The notes under the pieces are model-generated. The model made no database searches. It worked only from the letters and a program-made list of their open reading frames with translations, and was not told the DNA's origin. This document shows positions 27,449 to 36,536 of a stretch of DNA of 64,000 nucleotides, piece by piece. A program made the translations under genes and the position numbers. The stretch is from Acidobacteriota bacterium (GTDB lineage Bacteria; Acidobacteriota; Terriglobia; Terriglobales; Acidobacteriaceae): the NCBI GenBank assembly GCA_018268915.1, contig JAFDVQ010000001.1, positions 1 to 64,000 of the forward strand. Direction: 5' to 3'. Numbering within the stretch: position 1 is the first letter of the stretch; the number at the start of each line of letters is the position of its first letter.

Positions 27449-29275
27449 TTATTTTGCTGCTCTGTCGGAGGTGGTGCTGACTACCTTCTGAGCGTGAGCC
27501 ACCTCGGGCAGATTCGCATCTGCCCTGGGCCATGCTTTGAGGAACGCAGCGTATGCCTCACGCGCTCCAGACGCGTCTCCCGCCGACTCCTTCACCATCG
27601 CAAGACCGTAGAGCCCGAAACCGGAGTTGGGCCGCTCCGCGAGAGCAGCGTGGTACGCCTCTTCCGCTCCTTTGTAATCCTTCGCCTTGAGAAGCGCTGC
27701 TGCTTCGGTCTCCGCGACGGGGCGGATATAGAAGGGCGGCTCGTGATAGCCGAGCTTCTTCTCTTCCTTAGCAGCTTGTTCGAACGTCTTTCTGGCGGCT
27801 CGCAGTTTGTGGTGCGCCGCAAGTACTCCGGCTCTCAATTCGATTGACTGAATGTTCAGACACTTCAGGATCGGCTCGGGCAACGCGTCGGGCAGAACAG
27901 GCAGCGTCGATGGCTTTGAACTTTCTTTCTTCTCCTTGATGCCCTCAGCTTTCTTCAGAGCGGCCCGCATCTCTTTCATCTGCTTCAAACCTGCATCCAT
28001 GCTGACGGAGTGCTCCTGCGCCGCAACGGCATCGCCCGCGTCGAGCGCTTTCATCCCCTTCGCATAGTCGGTGAGTTCAGCTGCAAGAAATCGGAGATTC
28101 GCAGCTTTGTCACCCTTGGGCAGATTGGCTTCGTTCAACATGGCAAGCACCGCATCCCAGTCTGCAACGCGCAGGGCAACCGGCAGCCGCCTGCTGATTC
28201 GCGACATCTGGTCGCGTGCCGACCAGATGTAAAGCGATGCTGAAAGCCGCCCGCGTGCCGCGGCCAGGTGATCTGAGAGCGCATTTGCGTCGTTGAGCCG
28301 GCCCTGCTCCATCAGGTTTGCGATCGCGTACATCATGTTGTGCGCGTAATTCCAGTCATCATCGGGTCCGACGTGCTGCTCCTGCATATAGTGCTCATCG
28401 GCTGTTGTGGAGGCCGCGAACCAGTGTTCTGCTTCCGCGTAGTTGCCGACCCGATAGTAGATGTGACCCGGCATGTGGACCATGTGGCCCGATGTTGGCG
28501 CGAGACTGGCGAGCAATGCGGCGCTCTGGATGGCGCGCTCAGGATGATTGCCCGGCTCGATCGCGTGAATCCAATAGTGATTCGTGGCAGAGTCGTTCGG
28601 CGCATCGCGCAAAATGCCTTCGAGCATCTGAATGGCTTCCTGCTCGCCTTTGCGCGGTTCGCCTTTTTTGTCGTACCCCGCTTCCAATGCAAGCGCGAGC
28701 GACAGTCGAGCCTGGGTATCCTTTGGCTGTTCGCTTACTAGTCTGCGCAGAATTTCGATCTCCTGCTTTTTGACGCCGCGCTTGCCTTCGCTCTCAGATT
28801 CGAGCTGTGCCGCTTCGATGTAGAGCCGCTCCGGTTCGGTGACCTTGTCTCTGAGCTGTGAAGCCTTTTCGAGTGCCTGCTTCGAATAGCTCTTCAACTC
28901 TTTGCCGCGCGACTGCTCGGCCTGCGCCAATCCCCACCAGCACATCGCGCAATTGGGATCCACGCGCACTCCCTGCTCAAATGCCTTCATCGATTCGTAG
29001 TCCCAGAAGTCATGCAGCAGGTTCAGACCCTGGTCGAACCATCCCTGCGCTTCGGGAGTCGCCGTGATCGCGATGTGCGCGTTACCGATGCCGGTCATGT
29101 GGACAGGCGCTGGAAGCTGCTCCGGAGGCACGATCGGCAGAGTCTCGCCCATATCGTGGCCGGGGGGCATCTGCTGAGCAAAAGCCAATAAGGGGAGGAA
29201 AACCCATCCGATGAGAGAAATGAACTGCAGGCGGCCTCCGCGCAGGCGGCTATGCAGAACGTATAGATAACGCAT
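27449..29275 (-). CDS. Exported tetratricopeptide-repeat protein
   Basis: A 608-residue protein with an N-terminal signal sequence (hydrophobic FISLIGWVFLPLLAFAQ after several Arg) and TPR-like helical repeats: IAITATPEAQGWFDQGLNLL, ESMKAFEQGVRVDPNCAMCWWG, LALALEAGYD, and near the C-terminus AEEAYHAALAERPNSGFGLYGLA. Between the ends are motifs such as HMVHMPGHIYYRVGNYAEAE with several His. The CAMCWWG pair of Cys is conserved-looking. TPR proteins mediate protein contacts; no partner is evident. ATG 29275 is preferred, ATG 29290 and a further start at 29299 are alternatives. Confidence 0.82.
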   Translation of the reverse strand: MRYLYVLHSRLRGGRLQFISLIGWVFLPLLAFAQQMPPGHDMGETLPIVPPEQLPAPVHMTGIGNAHIAITATPEAQGWFDQGLNLLHDFWDYESMKAFEQGVRVDPNCAMCWWGLAQAEQSRGKELKSYSKQALEKASQLRDKVTEPERLYIEAAQLESESEGKRGVKKQEIEILRRLVSEQPKDTQARLSLALALEAGYDKKGEPRKGEQEAIQMLEGILRDAPNDSATNHYWIHAIEPGNHPERAIQSAALLASLAPTSGHMVHMPGHIYYRVGNYAEAEHWFAASTTADEHYMQEQHVGPDDDWNYAHNMMYAIANLMEQGRLNDANALSDHLAAARGRLSASLYIWSARDQMSRISRRLPVALRVADWDAVLAMLNEANLPKGDKAANLRFLAAELTDYAKGMKALDAGDAVAAQEHSVSMDAGLKQMKEMRAALKKAEGIKEKKESSKPSTLPVLPDALPEPILKCLNIQSIELRAGVLAAHHKLRAARKTFEQAAKEEKKLGYHEPPFYIRPVAETEAAALLKAKDYKGAEEAYHAALAERPNSGFGLYGLAMVKESAGDASGAREAYAAFLKAWPRADANLPEVAHAQKVVSTTSDRAAK

Positions 29276-29379
29276 TGCCGCAATATACATTGCAGACAAA
29301 GCGTTGGGCCACTATTCAGATTGTGAAGAGGTGGTGAGTTATGCAGAGGATGGTGAGGTCAATCTGAGCCCGGGGGATC

Positions 29380-29416
29380 TGAGCACCCTTACGCTGATTG
29401 CGCGGAAGGGTGCTCA
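29380..29416. other. Perfect 11-bp inverted repeat between two minus-strand genes
   Basis: TGAGCACCCTT at 29380-29390 and AAGGGTGCTCA at 29406-29416 are exact inverted copies around a 15-base spacer. It lies between the PfpI-like gene and the TPR gene. No T-run follows in either direction, so it could be a 3'-end structure, a processing site or an operator for the TPR gene. Confidence 0.6.
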
Positions 29417-29437
29417 CGAATCGTGCCTGTTGTCCGT

Positions 29438-29998
29438 CTAAGCGTGCGCATGTTCCGGTGCGTGGACAAGCGCTTCGATCAAAGCTTTGCTAAATGCAGG
29501 AATGTCGTCGGGTTTCCTGCTGAAGATGAACTGTCCATCGGTGACTACAGCCTGATCGACCCAGTTTCCACCCGCATTCTTGATGTCGGTCTTGAGCGAA
29601 GGCCATGACGTGACGGTCTTGCCCTTGAGAGCATCCGCTTCCAACAGCGTCCAGGGGCCATGACAGATTGCCGCGACAGGTTTACCTGTTGAGACAAACT
29701 GCCGAACGAAATTCACGGCTAACGGATCCATGCGAAGATGATCGGGATTCATCACACCGCCCGGTAACAGCAGTGCGTCATAGTCATCCGGTTTTGCATC
29801 AGCGAGTTGCTGGTCTACCTTGACTGACTGTCCCCAATCCTTTTTGTTCCAACCCTTGATCTCGCCATTTTTCGGCGCGATCACCACGGTTGTGGCGCCC
29901 ACATTGCTCAAAGCCTTGCGTGGTTCCGTGAGCTCAACCTGCTCGAATCCATCTGTAGCTAAAATAGCGATTTTCTTTCCTCGCAGCTCTGAAGACAT
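29438..29998 (-). CDS. DJ-1/PfpI family protein (type 1 glutamine amidotransferase-like)
   Basis: A 186-residue protein of the DJ-1/PfpI superfamily, close in pattern to PfpI/YhbO stress proteins with glyoxalase- or deglycase-like activity reported for relatives. The nucleophile elbow AAICHGPWTLLE carries Cys112 followed by His113, and Glu19 in TDGFEQVEL is the usual acid partner. Other marks are DALLLPGGVMNPD and VTDGQFIFSRKPDDIP. The start at ATG 29998 has AGGAGGAGAAGC before it. No signal peptide; likely cytosolic. Confidence 0.93.
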   Translation of the reverse strand: MSSELRGKKIAILATDGFEQVELTEPRKALSNVGATTVVIAPKNGEIKGWNKKDWGQSVKVDQQLADAKPDDYDALLLPGGVMNPDHLRMDPLAVNFVRQFVSTGKPVAAICHGPWTLLEADALKGKTVTSWPSLKTDIKNAGGNWVDQAVVTDGQFIFSRKPDDIPAFSKALIEALVHAPEHAHA

Positions 29999-30179
29999 GC
30001 TTCTCCTCCTGCTTGATTAGTCCCGTACGTTCTGAAGTAGGACGCGTGAAGATGAGTTCAGGTTGCGCGAGAAAACGCGTAGGGTTTGCTTTCGAAAATG
30101 CCTCCTAATTCATCTCATTCAAAGCAACTGCTCGATTTATGTGGCATCTGATGCCCTGTGCAATCGGAGGGCCTTTGTC

Positions 30180-31307
30180 GTGGAGAGACGTGAGTTTATC
30201 AGTGGCGCTACTGCTGCCGCAGCCTTGATGCAATCAAAACGATTGCAGGCTGAACAGTCTGCTCAGGGCGGGTCGAGTCAGATAAATCCGGCGTTGAATT
30301 CGAATCAGTCAGCCGCGCGTATACCTCGTGTCAGCACTCCCGGCACGATGAAAGGCGAAATGCTTTATCGAGAGCTAGGTGCGACGGGCGAACATGTGTC
30401 CCTGATCGGACTCGGAGGATCACACCTCGGCAAGCCCAAGGTTGAAGAGGATGAAGCGATTCGCCTGATTCATGAAGGTCTGGATCGGGGCATCAACTTT
30501 CTCGACAACTCATGGGACTACAACGAGGGCCGGAGCGAAGAGCGGGTGGGTAAGGCGCTGTCGCAGGGTGGATATCGGCAGAAAGCTTTCGTGATGACGA
30601 AACTCGACGGGAGGACGAAAGAAGTTGCGACGAATCAGATCAACGATTCACTGCGACGTCTCAAAGTGGACCATATTGATTTGCTGCAGCACCACGAGGT
30701 GATTCGCTTCGACGATCCCGATCGCATCTTCGCCGAGGGTGGGGCGATGGAGGCGGTTGTCGAAGCAAAGCAGGCAGGGAAAGTCCGCTTCATCGGATTC
30801 ACCGGGCACAAGGATCCGCGCATTCATCTCTACATGCTCGAGGTGGCACAGAAACACGGCTTCCACTTCGATACCGTGCAGATGCCGGTCAACATCATGG
30901 ATGCGCACTTTCGCAGCTTCTCGCAGATGGTGATGCCCGAGGCAGTGGCGCAGAAGATCGGCGTGCTGGGGATGAAAAGCTTTGGGGATGGAATCATCTT
31001 GAAGAGCGGTGCAGTGCAGCCGATGGATTGTCTGCACTACTCGCTGAATCTTCCAATTTCAGTGTTGATCACAGGCATCGATTCGAAGATGCTGCTCGAT
31101 CAGGCATTCGCGGCAGTCAAATCATTCAAGCCGATGGACGAGGCTGGCGTAGCGTCGCTGATCGGCAAAACTGAGCAAGTTGCGATGAATGGCAAGTATG
31201 AGTTGTTCAAGACGACATCGCACTTCGATACGACGGCGCGGCATCCTGACTGGCTTGGATCGAATACTCCGGCGGTGCAAAAGCTAGAGCCGGAGCTGCC
31301 GGGCTAA
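30180..31307 (+). CDS. Exported aldo/keto reductase (Tat-type leader)
   Basis: A 375-residue aldo/keto reductase. Catalytic positions fit the AKR tetrad: Asp and Tyr in FLDNSWDYNEGRSEERVG, Lys in VMTKLDG and His in LLQHHEV. The start is a GTG at 30180 with GGAGG 9 bases upstream; the earlier in-frame ATG at 30063 has no ribosome binding site. The N-terminus ERREFISGATAAAAL looks like a twin-arginine leader, although the motif is imperfect (Ser-Arg-Arg is Glu-Arg-Arg). NADPH dependence outside the cytosol would be unusual, so either the protein is anchored or exported with cofactor. Divergent from the PfpI-like gene. Confidence 0.88.
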   Translation: MERREFISGATAAAALMQSKRLQAEQSAQGGSSQINPALNSNQSAARIPRVSTPGTMKGEMLYRELGATGEHVSLIGLGGSHLGKPKVEEDEAIRLIHEGLDRGINFLDNSWDYNEGRSEERVGKALSQGGYRQKAFVMTKLDGRTKEVATNQINDSLRRLKVDHIDLLQHHEVIRFDDPDRIFAEGGAMEAVVEAKQAGKVRFIGFTGHKDPRIHLYMLEVAQKHGFHFDTVQMPVNIMDAHFRSFSQMVMPEAVAQKIGVLGMKSFGDGIILKSGAVQPMDCLHYSLNLPISVLITGIDSKMLLDQAFAAVKSFKPMDEAGVASLIGKTEQVAMNGKYELFKTTSHFDTTARHPDWLGSNTPAVQKLEPELPG

Positions 31308-31357
31308 CTACTTTCAGGCCTCGCGCGAGCTTGACCAAATGTTTTGCGTTGGAACAG

Positions 31358-31903
31358 TTATTGGAGGGGTGTAGCCGTCACGAGCACCTGCATGCTGCCT
31401 TTTGTGTCGAGGGCGTCTGAAGTGAAGATGACTGTGGATTTGTTCAAGGGAAGCAGGATGGGGGCTTGCCAGCGGTTGTTTCGGATCACAGGAGGATTTG
31501 AAGGGATCGATTTGTTCTCGCCTGCAAGACTACTCACGTCTGCGGTAACATACACGGCAAGCTTGCTCGCAATCTCTTGAACATCGCTGACATCAAAATT
31601 GATTCCGAGATCGACGTACTGATACGCATTGGATTTTCCTGCTTCCGTGAGAACCGGGAATTTGGACCCTGTCCTCATCGAGACTCCGCGAGCCGAACTT
31701 GCAGTCATGGAATACGAACGGCTGTTGATCGGCTTGGCATCCGCTCCCAACTCCTGAACTACAAACTCCAAGTGGAAGTAGTGCGTCGAATTTTCATTTG
31801 GCTTGGCTGTGTTCGAGTGGTTAGTTGACTCCTGCGCCAGCAGCGCACTCGTACTGACCAACATCAAAAGAGTCAGGCATGGAAGAATCATGAGCTTACG
31901 CAT
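31358..31903 (-). CDS. Secreted protein of unknown function
   Basis: A 181-residue protein with a clear signal peptide (MRKLMILPCLTLLMLVS, cut near LLAQ). The mature part is Asn/Ser-rich at first (ESTNHSNTAKPNENS) and later has FHLEFVVQELGADAKPINSRSYS and TATPLQ at the end, suggesting a beta-rich periplasmic fold. No family recognised. Its ribosome binding site TAGGAG overlaps the stop codon of the upstream anti-sigma-like gene, 8 bases away, so it is probably translated with it. The context suggests a sensed or regulated envelope component. Confidence 0.75.
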   Translation of the reverse strand: MRKLMILPCLTLLMLVSTSALLAQESTNHSNTAKPNENSTHYFHLEFVVQELGADAKPINSRSYSMTASSARGVSMRTGSKFPVLTEAGKSNAYQYVDLGINFDVSDVQEIASKLAVYVTADVSSLAGENKSIPSNPPVIRNNRWQAPILLPLNKSTVIFTSDALDTKGSMQVLVTATPLQ

Positions 31904-31911
31904 TGTGTCTC

Positions 31912-32496
31912 CTAGTTCTTGCCCAACTCGGGCATTGTGATTGGCGAAATCTTGATTGACGCAATCTCAAGGGGCGCTCGGCTGGCCTGCCGATCTGTGA
32001 GCAGCTTTTGGCGCTCAGCATCCGGTAAGTACTTTGCCAAGTCGATCAATGATTGCTCTTTTTCCGAAAGCGCTTGCGGAGTAGGGAAGACGTCGAGCTT
32101 GGGTTGCGCCACGCGCACAGCGACGTCGATGGATTTCGATCTGTGCGCGACGATGTGGCGAACTCTGGTGGTCCCATGCGATGGGGGTACCTGGATTGGA
32201 GTCTCCAGGCCCGCGCCTTTTGCACTTGCAACTGGCGATTGGACCGGATTTATCACGTTGCCTATGCTGACTCGTGCGTCGTGATGCGTGAACCGTTGAA
32301 CCCCTGCAACGAGCAAGATTGCGACGGCGATCATCCCCGGTATCGCCCATCGCTGCCATCCGTGAAAGAGCCAAGATGCACGCGGTGTTTGAGCCGCGAC
32401 TCGAGCGAGGATTCGCTGCTCCAACCCGGCGCGAGGCTCGCCATAGCGGGCGAGTTCCGAATCAATCAGGCGATCCAGTTCGTCGCGATCAGGCAT
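31912..32496 (-). CDS. Putative membrane anti-sigma factor
   Basis: A 194-residue protein with one membrane segment at about residues 50-68 (AIPGMIAVAILLVAGVQ). The N-terminal 45 residues (MPDRDELDRLIDSELARYG) look like the short helical cytosolic part of an anti-sigma factor, without a recognisable zinc (HxxxCxxC) motif. The about 125-residue C-terminal part would be periplasmic. It overlaps the 3' end of the sigma gene by 8 bases with AAGGAGAC before its ATG. Assignment rests on position and topology, not on a family match. Confidence 0.7.
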   Translation of the reverse strand: MPDRDELDRLIDSELARYGEPRAGLEQRILARVAAQTPRASWLFHGWQRWAIPGMIAVAILLVAGVQRFTHHDARVSIGNVINPVQSPVASAKGAGLETPIQVPPSHGTTRVRHIVAHRSKSIDVAVRVAQPKLDVFPTPQALSEKEQSLIDLAKYLPDAERQKLLTDRQASRAPLEIASIKISPITMPELGKN

Positions 32497-33085
32497 AGTG
32501 CGTCTCCTTCGCCGAAGTCAGCTTTTGTCGAAGAATCTGCCGAGCCCGCTGCAGCCGCGTACGAACCGTGCCTTCCGGTACGCCAAGAATCTCGCCGATC
32601 TCGCGAGAATTCAACTCGTCGAATACAGAGAATACGAGCGGAACTCGCAACTCCTCGGCAAGCGAATCGATCAGGACATGGATCATAGCGCGCTGATTCG
32701 CTTCGGACAGACTCTGGTCTGGGCCAGGATGAGAGGAGGCCATTGCGTCCAGCGTGGAGGGATCTGCTGATCCAACTTGTGCGGACGAAGCCGATCGCCG
32801 CTTGTGATCGATCGCAACGCGCCACGCGACGCGCGCCAGGTATGCGCATTCGTTCTCCGCGTCTTTCCATCCGGAATTGCGATACAGCTTCAAGAATGTC
32901 TCCTGCACTGCGTCCTCTGCATCGTAGGAGTTCAGCAGAACGGCGTATGCCACTCTGAAAACAAATCGCGACTGGCGCTGCACGAGCGCCGAGAACTCCG
33001 CGTCTGCATCTGTGGCCAAGGTCTGCGAACTCCTCACCGGCAACCCCGAAATCCTAATTCCAGAGTCCAGGTTCGCGTTGTTCAT
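32489..33085 (-). CDS. ECF-type RNA polymerase sigma factor
   Basis: A 198-residue sigma-70 family member of extracytoplasmic-function type. Region 2 is ALVQRQSRFVFRVAYAVLLN and YDAEDAVQETFLKLYR, with LARVAWRVAIDHKRR at its end. Region 4 is VFSVFDELNSREIGEILGVPEG followed by TVRTRLQRARQILRQKL, the helix-turn-helix that reads the -35 element. Start ATG 33085; a TTG two codons upstream is possible and neither has a good ribosome binding site. It heads a three-gene unit with the anti-sigma-like and secreted proteins. Confidence 0.93.
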   Translation of the reverse strand: MNNANLDSGIRISGLPVRSSQTLATDADAEFSALVQRQSRFVFRVAYAVLLNSYDAEDAVQETFLKLYRNSGWKDAENECAYLARVAWRVAIDHKRRSASSAQVGSADPSTLDAMASSHPGPDQSLSEANQRAMIHVLIDSLAEELRVPLVFSVFDELNSREIGEILGVPEGTVRTRLQRARQILRQKLTSAKETHYA

Positions 33086-33130
33086 ACCCAAAGACGGAGG
33101 CCAGATGCGGAGTGTTCGGTTTTCATGCGC

Positions 33131-33167
33131 AAAAAGATTGGCCCGCCACTCTTGCGAGAAGCGGGCC
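33131..33167 (-). terminator. Intrinsic terminator of the infB transcript
   Basis: On the minus strand GGCCCGC pairs with GCGGGCC around a 14-base loop (33140-33167), followed after AATC by TTTTT (33131-33135). It lies 20 bases past the infB stop and separates the rimP-nusA-infB unit from the sigma-factor operon. Confidence 0.8.
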
Positions 33168-33188
33168 GGATTGGTGTTGCGTGTGAGG

Positions 33189-36100
33189 CTATGCCTTGGC
33201 TGAAGTCAGTTGCCCGAGGTCGGCGGCCATTTTCTCCGTTGAGAAGGCTTCGAGCAAGTCGCCTTCCTTCAGGTCGCCGAAGCCTGCGATGCCGATACCG
33301 CACTCCATGCCGTTGGTCACTTCGCGGGCATCATCCTTGAACCGCTTGAGCGATCCAATCTTGCCCTTGAATACCTGCTCGCCGTCGCGCATTACCTTGA
33401 TCTCGGAGTCGCGGCGGATGGAGCCGTCCTGCACACGGCAACCGGCGATGGTGCCCACCTTCGGAATCTTGAAGATGTTCAGCACCTGGGCGCGGCCCAT
33501 GTAGTTTTCCTTGAAGGTAGGCTCGAGAAGGCCGAGCATTGCCAGCCGCATCTCGTCCTGCAGTTCGTAGATGATCGAATGCAGCCTGATCTCCACGTCT
33601 TCCTGCTGCGCCAGTTCAGCGGCCTTGCGCTCTGGGCGCACGTTGAAGCCGATGATGATGGCGTTGGAAGCCGTAGCGAGCAGCACGTCGCTCTCGGTGA
33701 TCGAACCTACACCGGAGTGGATCACCTTGACGCGTACCTTCTCGGTCGACATGCGCACCAGCGAGTCGGCAAGTACTTCCACCGAGCCGGTCACGTCGCC
33801 CTTGATGATGAGCGGCAGGTCCTTCACACCGGCCTGGCGAATCTGCTCTGCCAGTCCTTCGAGCGAGACGCGCGAACTCTTAGCCAGTGTGGCCTCGCGT
33901 TCCTTCATCTTGCGGTACTGCGCAATGCCCTTGGCCTTGTCGCGGTCCGCAACGGCGAGGAAAGTATCGCCTGATTCCGGCATGGCTTCGAGACCGAGCA
34001 CTTCGATCGGGGTTGACGGTCCTGCTTCCTCGAGCGCGCGCCCGCGATCGTCGAACATCGCACGAACCTTGCCGTAGGTGTTTCCGACGATGTAGCTGTC
34101 GTTCAAGTGCAGGGTTCCATCCTGCACCAGTACGGTAGCTACAGCGCCACGGCCGCGATCGAGCTTGGCTTCGAGTACGGAGCCTACGGCCTTGCGGCCC
34201 GGCGTCGCCTTGGGTGCCTTGATGTCGGAGACGAGGCAGATCATTTCGAGCAGGCGATCGAGGTTCTCGCGCTTCTTTGCGGAGACCTTGACGTAAGGAG
34301 TATCGCCGCCCCAGTCGTCAGGAGTAAGTCCGCGATCGGCGAGCTGCTTCATTACGCGATCGGGATTCGCTTCCGGCTTGTCGATCTTGTTCACCGCAAC
34401 GATGATCGGAACATCGGCAGCTTTCGCATGGTCAATGGCTTCAATCGTCTGCGGCATCACTCCGTCATCCGCTGCGACTACGATGACGACGATATCGGTC
34501 ACCTTCGCGCCGCGTGCACGCATGCGGGTGAACGCCTCATGGCCCGGAGTATCGAGGAAGACGATCTCGCGGCCCGAAGCCGGAGAGCCTTCCTTGGTAA
34601 ACCGCACCTTGTAGGCACCAATGTGCTGCGTGATTCCGCCAGCTTCGCCGGCCGCAACATCGGTCTCACGGATTGCGTCGAGCAGCGAGGTCTTACCGTG
34701 ATCGACGTGGCCCATGACGGTGACCACAGGAGCGCGGGAGACTTCGACAAAGTCGACTTTTTCCGTGTCGAGAACTTCTTCGATGGCCTGGTTCTCGAGC
34801 TCTTCTTCGTAGCTGATGACGGTTGCAGCAGCGCCGAACTTTGCGGCGACATCCTTGACCATTTCGGCGTCGAGCGACTGGTTCACGGTCACGAACACAC
34901 CACGCATCAGCAGGATCGCGATCAGGTCCTTGGCGCGAATTTCGAGCTTCTCGGCCAGGTCCTTTACGCTGATGCCTTCCGTCACGGTGATTTCGCGTGT
35001 GATCGGGAGAGGCTCGTCGCTGAAGTTGGCTGCGCCACCAAAACGTGGAGGTGGCACAAAGCCCTTCATCGGGCCTTCCTTGGTCTTCGGATACTGCTGG
35101 CCACTGCGGCGGCCTCGATTGTTCGAGGCGCGTTGCGGCCGAGGAGCTTCTCCTGCAGGAGGAGCTCCGCCGGGACCTCCCGGACGCGGGCCAAACCCCC
35201 CACCGGGGCGCGGTCCGCCAAAACCGGGGCGAGCGCCAAAGCCAGGACGGCCGCCGGGAGCTCCGCCTGGTCCGCCAGGACCTGCAAATCCGGTGCGTGT
35301 CGGATGCTTCGGACGCGGTCCGCCGGGGAATTGTCCTGGAGCGCCCGGAGTGCGTGGCTGGAATCCGCCTGGAGCGCCAGCCGGCCTGCGATCAAAGATC
35401 GGTCTTCCGCGCTGCAGCCCCCCTCCCTGAGGAGTGGGCGGGGCGGTCGTGGTTGCAGCAACGACTGGTGGCGCTTTGTACACGGGGCGCGGGCCGGTCT
35501 GCGGCATGACTACGCGACGCGGTGCGGGAGATGCAGGAGGCGGCTCTGAAGCCTTGACCTCGGGCGTGCTCGGAGCAGATGCCGCGGGGGCGACTGGTTC
35601 CGCGGGCGCTTCCTTTACTGGGGCAACTGTTTCCGCGGGCGCCTGAGGAGTCGCAACCGGAGCAGTTGAAGCGGCGATCTCCGGTTGCGCCGGAGCAGCA
35701 GGAGCAGCGACGGGAGGCTTTGGAGCTACCACCACAACGGGCTTTGCTGCAGCCGGAGCCTGCTCGGTCGCTGCCGGTTTGGGCTGCGTTGCCGGTGCAG
35801 GAGGCACCGCCACCGGCGGCTTCACCACAACGTTCTGCGGAGGAACAACCGTCACGGCAGGACGTGGAGCGACGGCGCCAGCAGGAGCCTTCGCTACAAC
35901 GGTTCCAGCAGGTGGCTTGGACGCGATGGCCGGAGTTGCTGGAGGAACGATGGCGGGAGCCGGCCGGGGCTGAGGCACAATTTTGCGCGGCTCTGGGCGT
36001 GCGGGAGCAGTCGGCGGTGCTGCGGCTGCTGTCGGCGGTGGCGCTGCCGGCTTTGCAGTAGCTTTCGCAACCACAGGTGGAGCTGCCGCCTTGCTTGGCG

Positions 36101-36419
36101 GAACCAGGCTCTTGCGGGCCTCTGCCTCTTGTTCCTGCTTTTTGGCCAGAATTGCCTTCATCACGTCGCCAGGCTTGGAGACGTGGGAAAGATCGATTTT
36201 CGGAGTGATTGCCTGGGCTGCGCGCGAAGATGAAGCACCCTGACCTGCGGGGCGCGATCCATGCTGGAATTGCCCGCGAACCTTGTCAGCTTCATGCTCG
36301 TCGATCGAACTCGAGTGCGTCTTGCCTTCACCCAGACCGAGTTCCGCGAGCACGTCAAGAATCTGCCGGCTCTTGACTTCCAACTCGCGCGCGAGATCGT
36401 TAATTCGAACCTTGCTCAT
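33189..36419 (-). CDS. infB: Translation initiation factor IF-2
   Basis: IF-2 is the GTPase that brings initiator tRNA to the 30S subunit. At 1076 residues it is long. Residues 1-52 are an IF2_N-type domain ([20 protein letters not shown]). About 105-330 is Pro/Ala/Val-rich, 331-450 is Gly/Pro/Arg-rich with [16 protein letters not shown] repeats, and a second IF2_N follows at 475-530. The G domain starts with G1 GHVDHGKT at 570-577 and has DTPGHEAF and NKID. The C-terminal domains end [18 protein letters not shown]. Third gene of rimP-nusA-infB; nusA ends 117 bases upstream. Confidence 0.98.
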   Translation of the reverse strand: MSKVRINDLARELEVKSRQILDVLAELGLGEGKTHSSSIDEHEADKVRGQFQHGSRPAGQGASSSRAAQAITPKIDLSHVSKPGDVMKAILAKKQEQEAEARKSLVPPSKAAAPPVVAKATAKPAAPPPTAAAAPPTAPARPEPRKIVPQPRPAPAIVPPATPAIASKPPAGTVVAKAPAGAVAPRPAVTVVPPQNVVVKPPVAVPPAPATQPKPAATEQAPAAAKPVVVVAPKPPVAAPAAPAQPEIAASTAPVATPQAPAETVAPVKEAPAEPVAPAASAPSTPEVKASEPPPASPAPRRVVMPQTGPRPVYKAPPVVAATTTAPPTPQGGGLQRGRPIFDRRPAGAPGGFQPRTPGAPGQFPGGPRPKHPTRTGFAGPGGPGGAPGGRPGFGARPGFGGPRPGGGFGPRPGGPGGAPPAGEAPRPQRASNNRGRRSGQQYPKTKEGPMKGFVPPPRFGGAANFSDEPLPITREITVTEGISVKDLAEKLEIRAKDLIAILLMRGVFVTVNQSLDAEMVKDVAAKFGAAATVISYEEELENQAIEEVLDTEKVDFVEVSRAPVVTVMGHVDHGKTSLLDAIRETDVAAGEAGGITQHIGAYKVRFTKEGSPASGREIVFLDTPGHEAFTRMRARGAKVTDIVVIVVAADDGVMPQTIEAIDHAKAADVPIIVAVNKIDKPEANPDRVMKQLADRGLTPDDWGGDTPYVKVSAKKRENLDRLLEMICLVSDIKAPKATPGRKAVGSVLEAKLDRGRGAVATVLVQDGTLHLNDSYIVGNTYGKVRAMFDDRGRALEEAGPSTPIEVLGLEAMPESGDTFLAVADRDKAKGIAQYRKMKEREATLAKSSRVSLEGLAEQIRQAGVKDLPLIIKGDVTGSVEVLADSLVRMSTEKVRVKVIHSGVGSITESDVLLATASNAIIIGFNVRPERKAAELAQQEDVEIRLHSIIYELQDEMRLAMLGLLEPTFKENYMGRAQVLNIFKIPKVGTIAGCRVQDGSIRRDSEIKVMRDGEQVFKGKIGSLKRFKDDAREVTNGMECGIGIAGFGDLKEGDLLEAFSTEKMAADLGQLTSAKA

Positions 36420-36536
36420 CCGCCTCTTTTCAGATTGTGCTGCCCAAAGCCCTTAGTCGCTCATAGCTACCCCATGGCATTGGAGGTTTGCGTTACCACC
36501 ATTATCTCTTGAATGGCGTTGAAGAGTGCGACGCAT

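Noticed and set aside
34107..35549. Plus-strand frame of 480 codons opposite infB
   Set aside because: It mirrors the Pro/Ala/Gly-rich IF-2 region and lacks any domain of its own.
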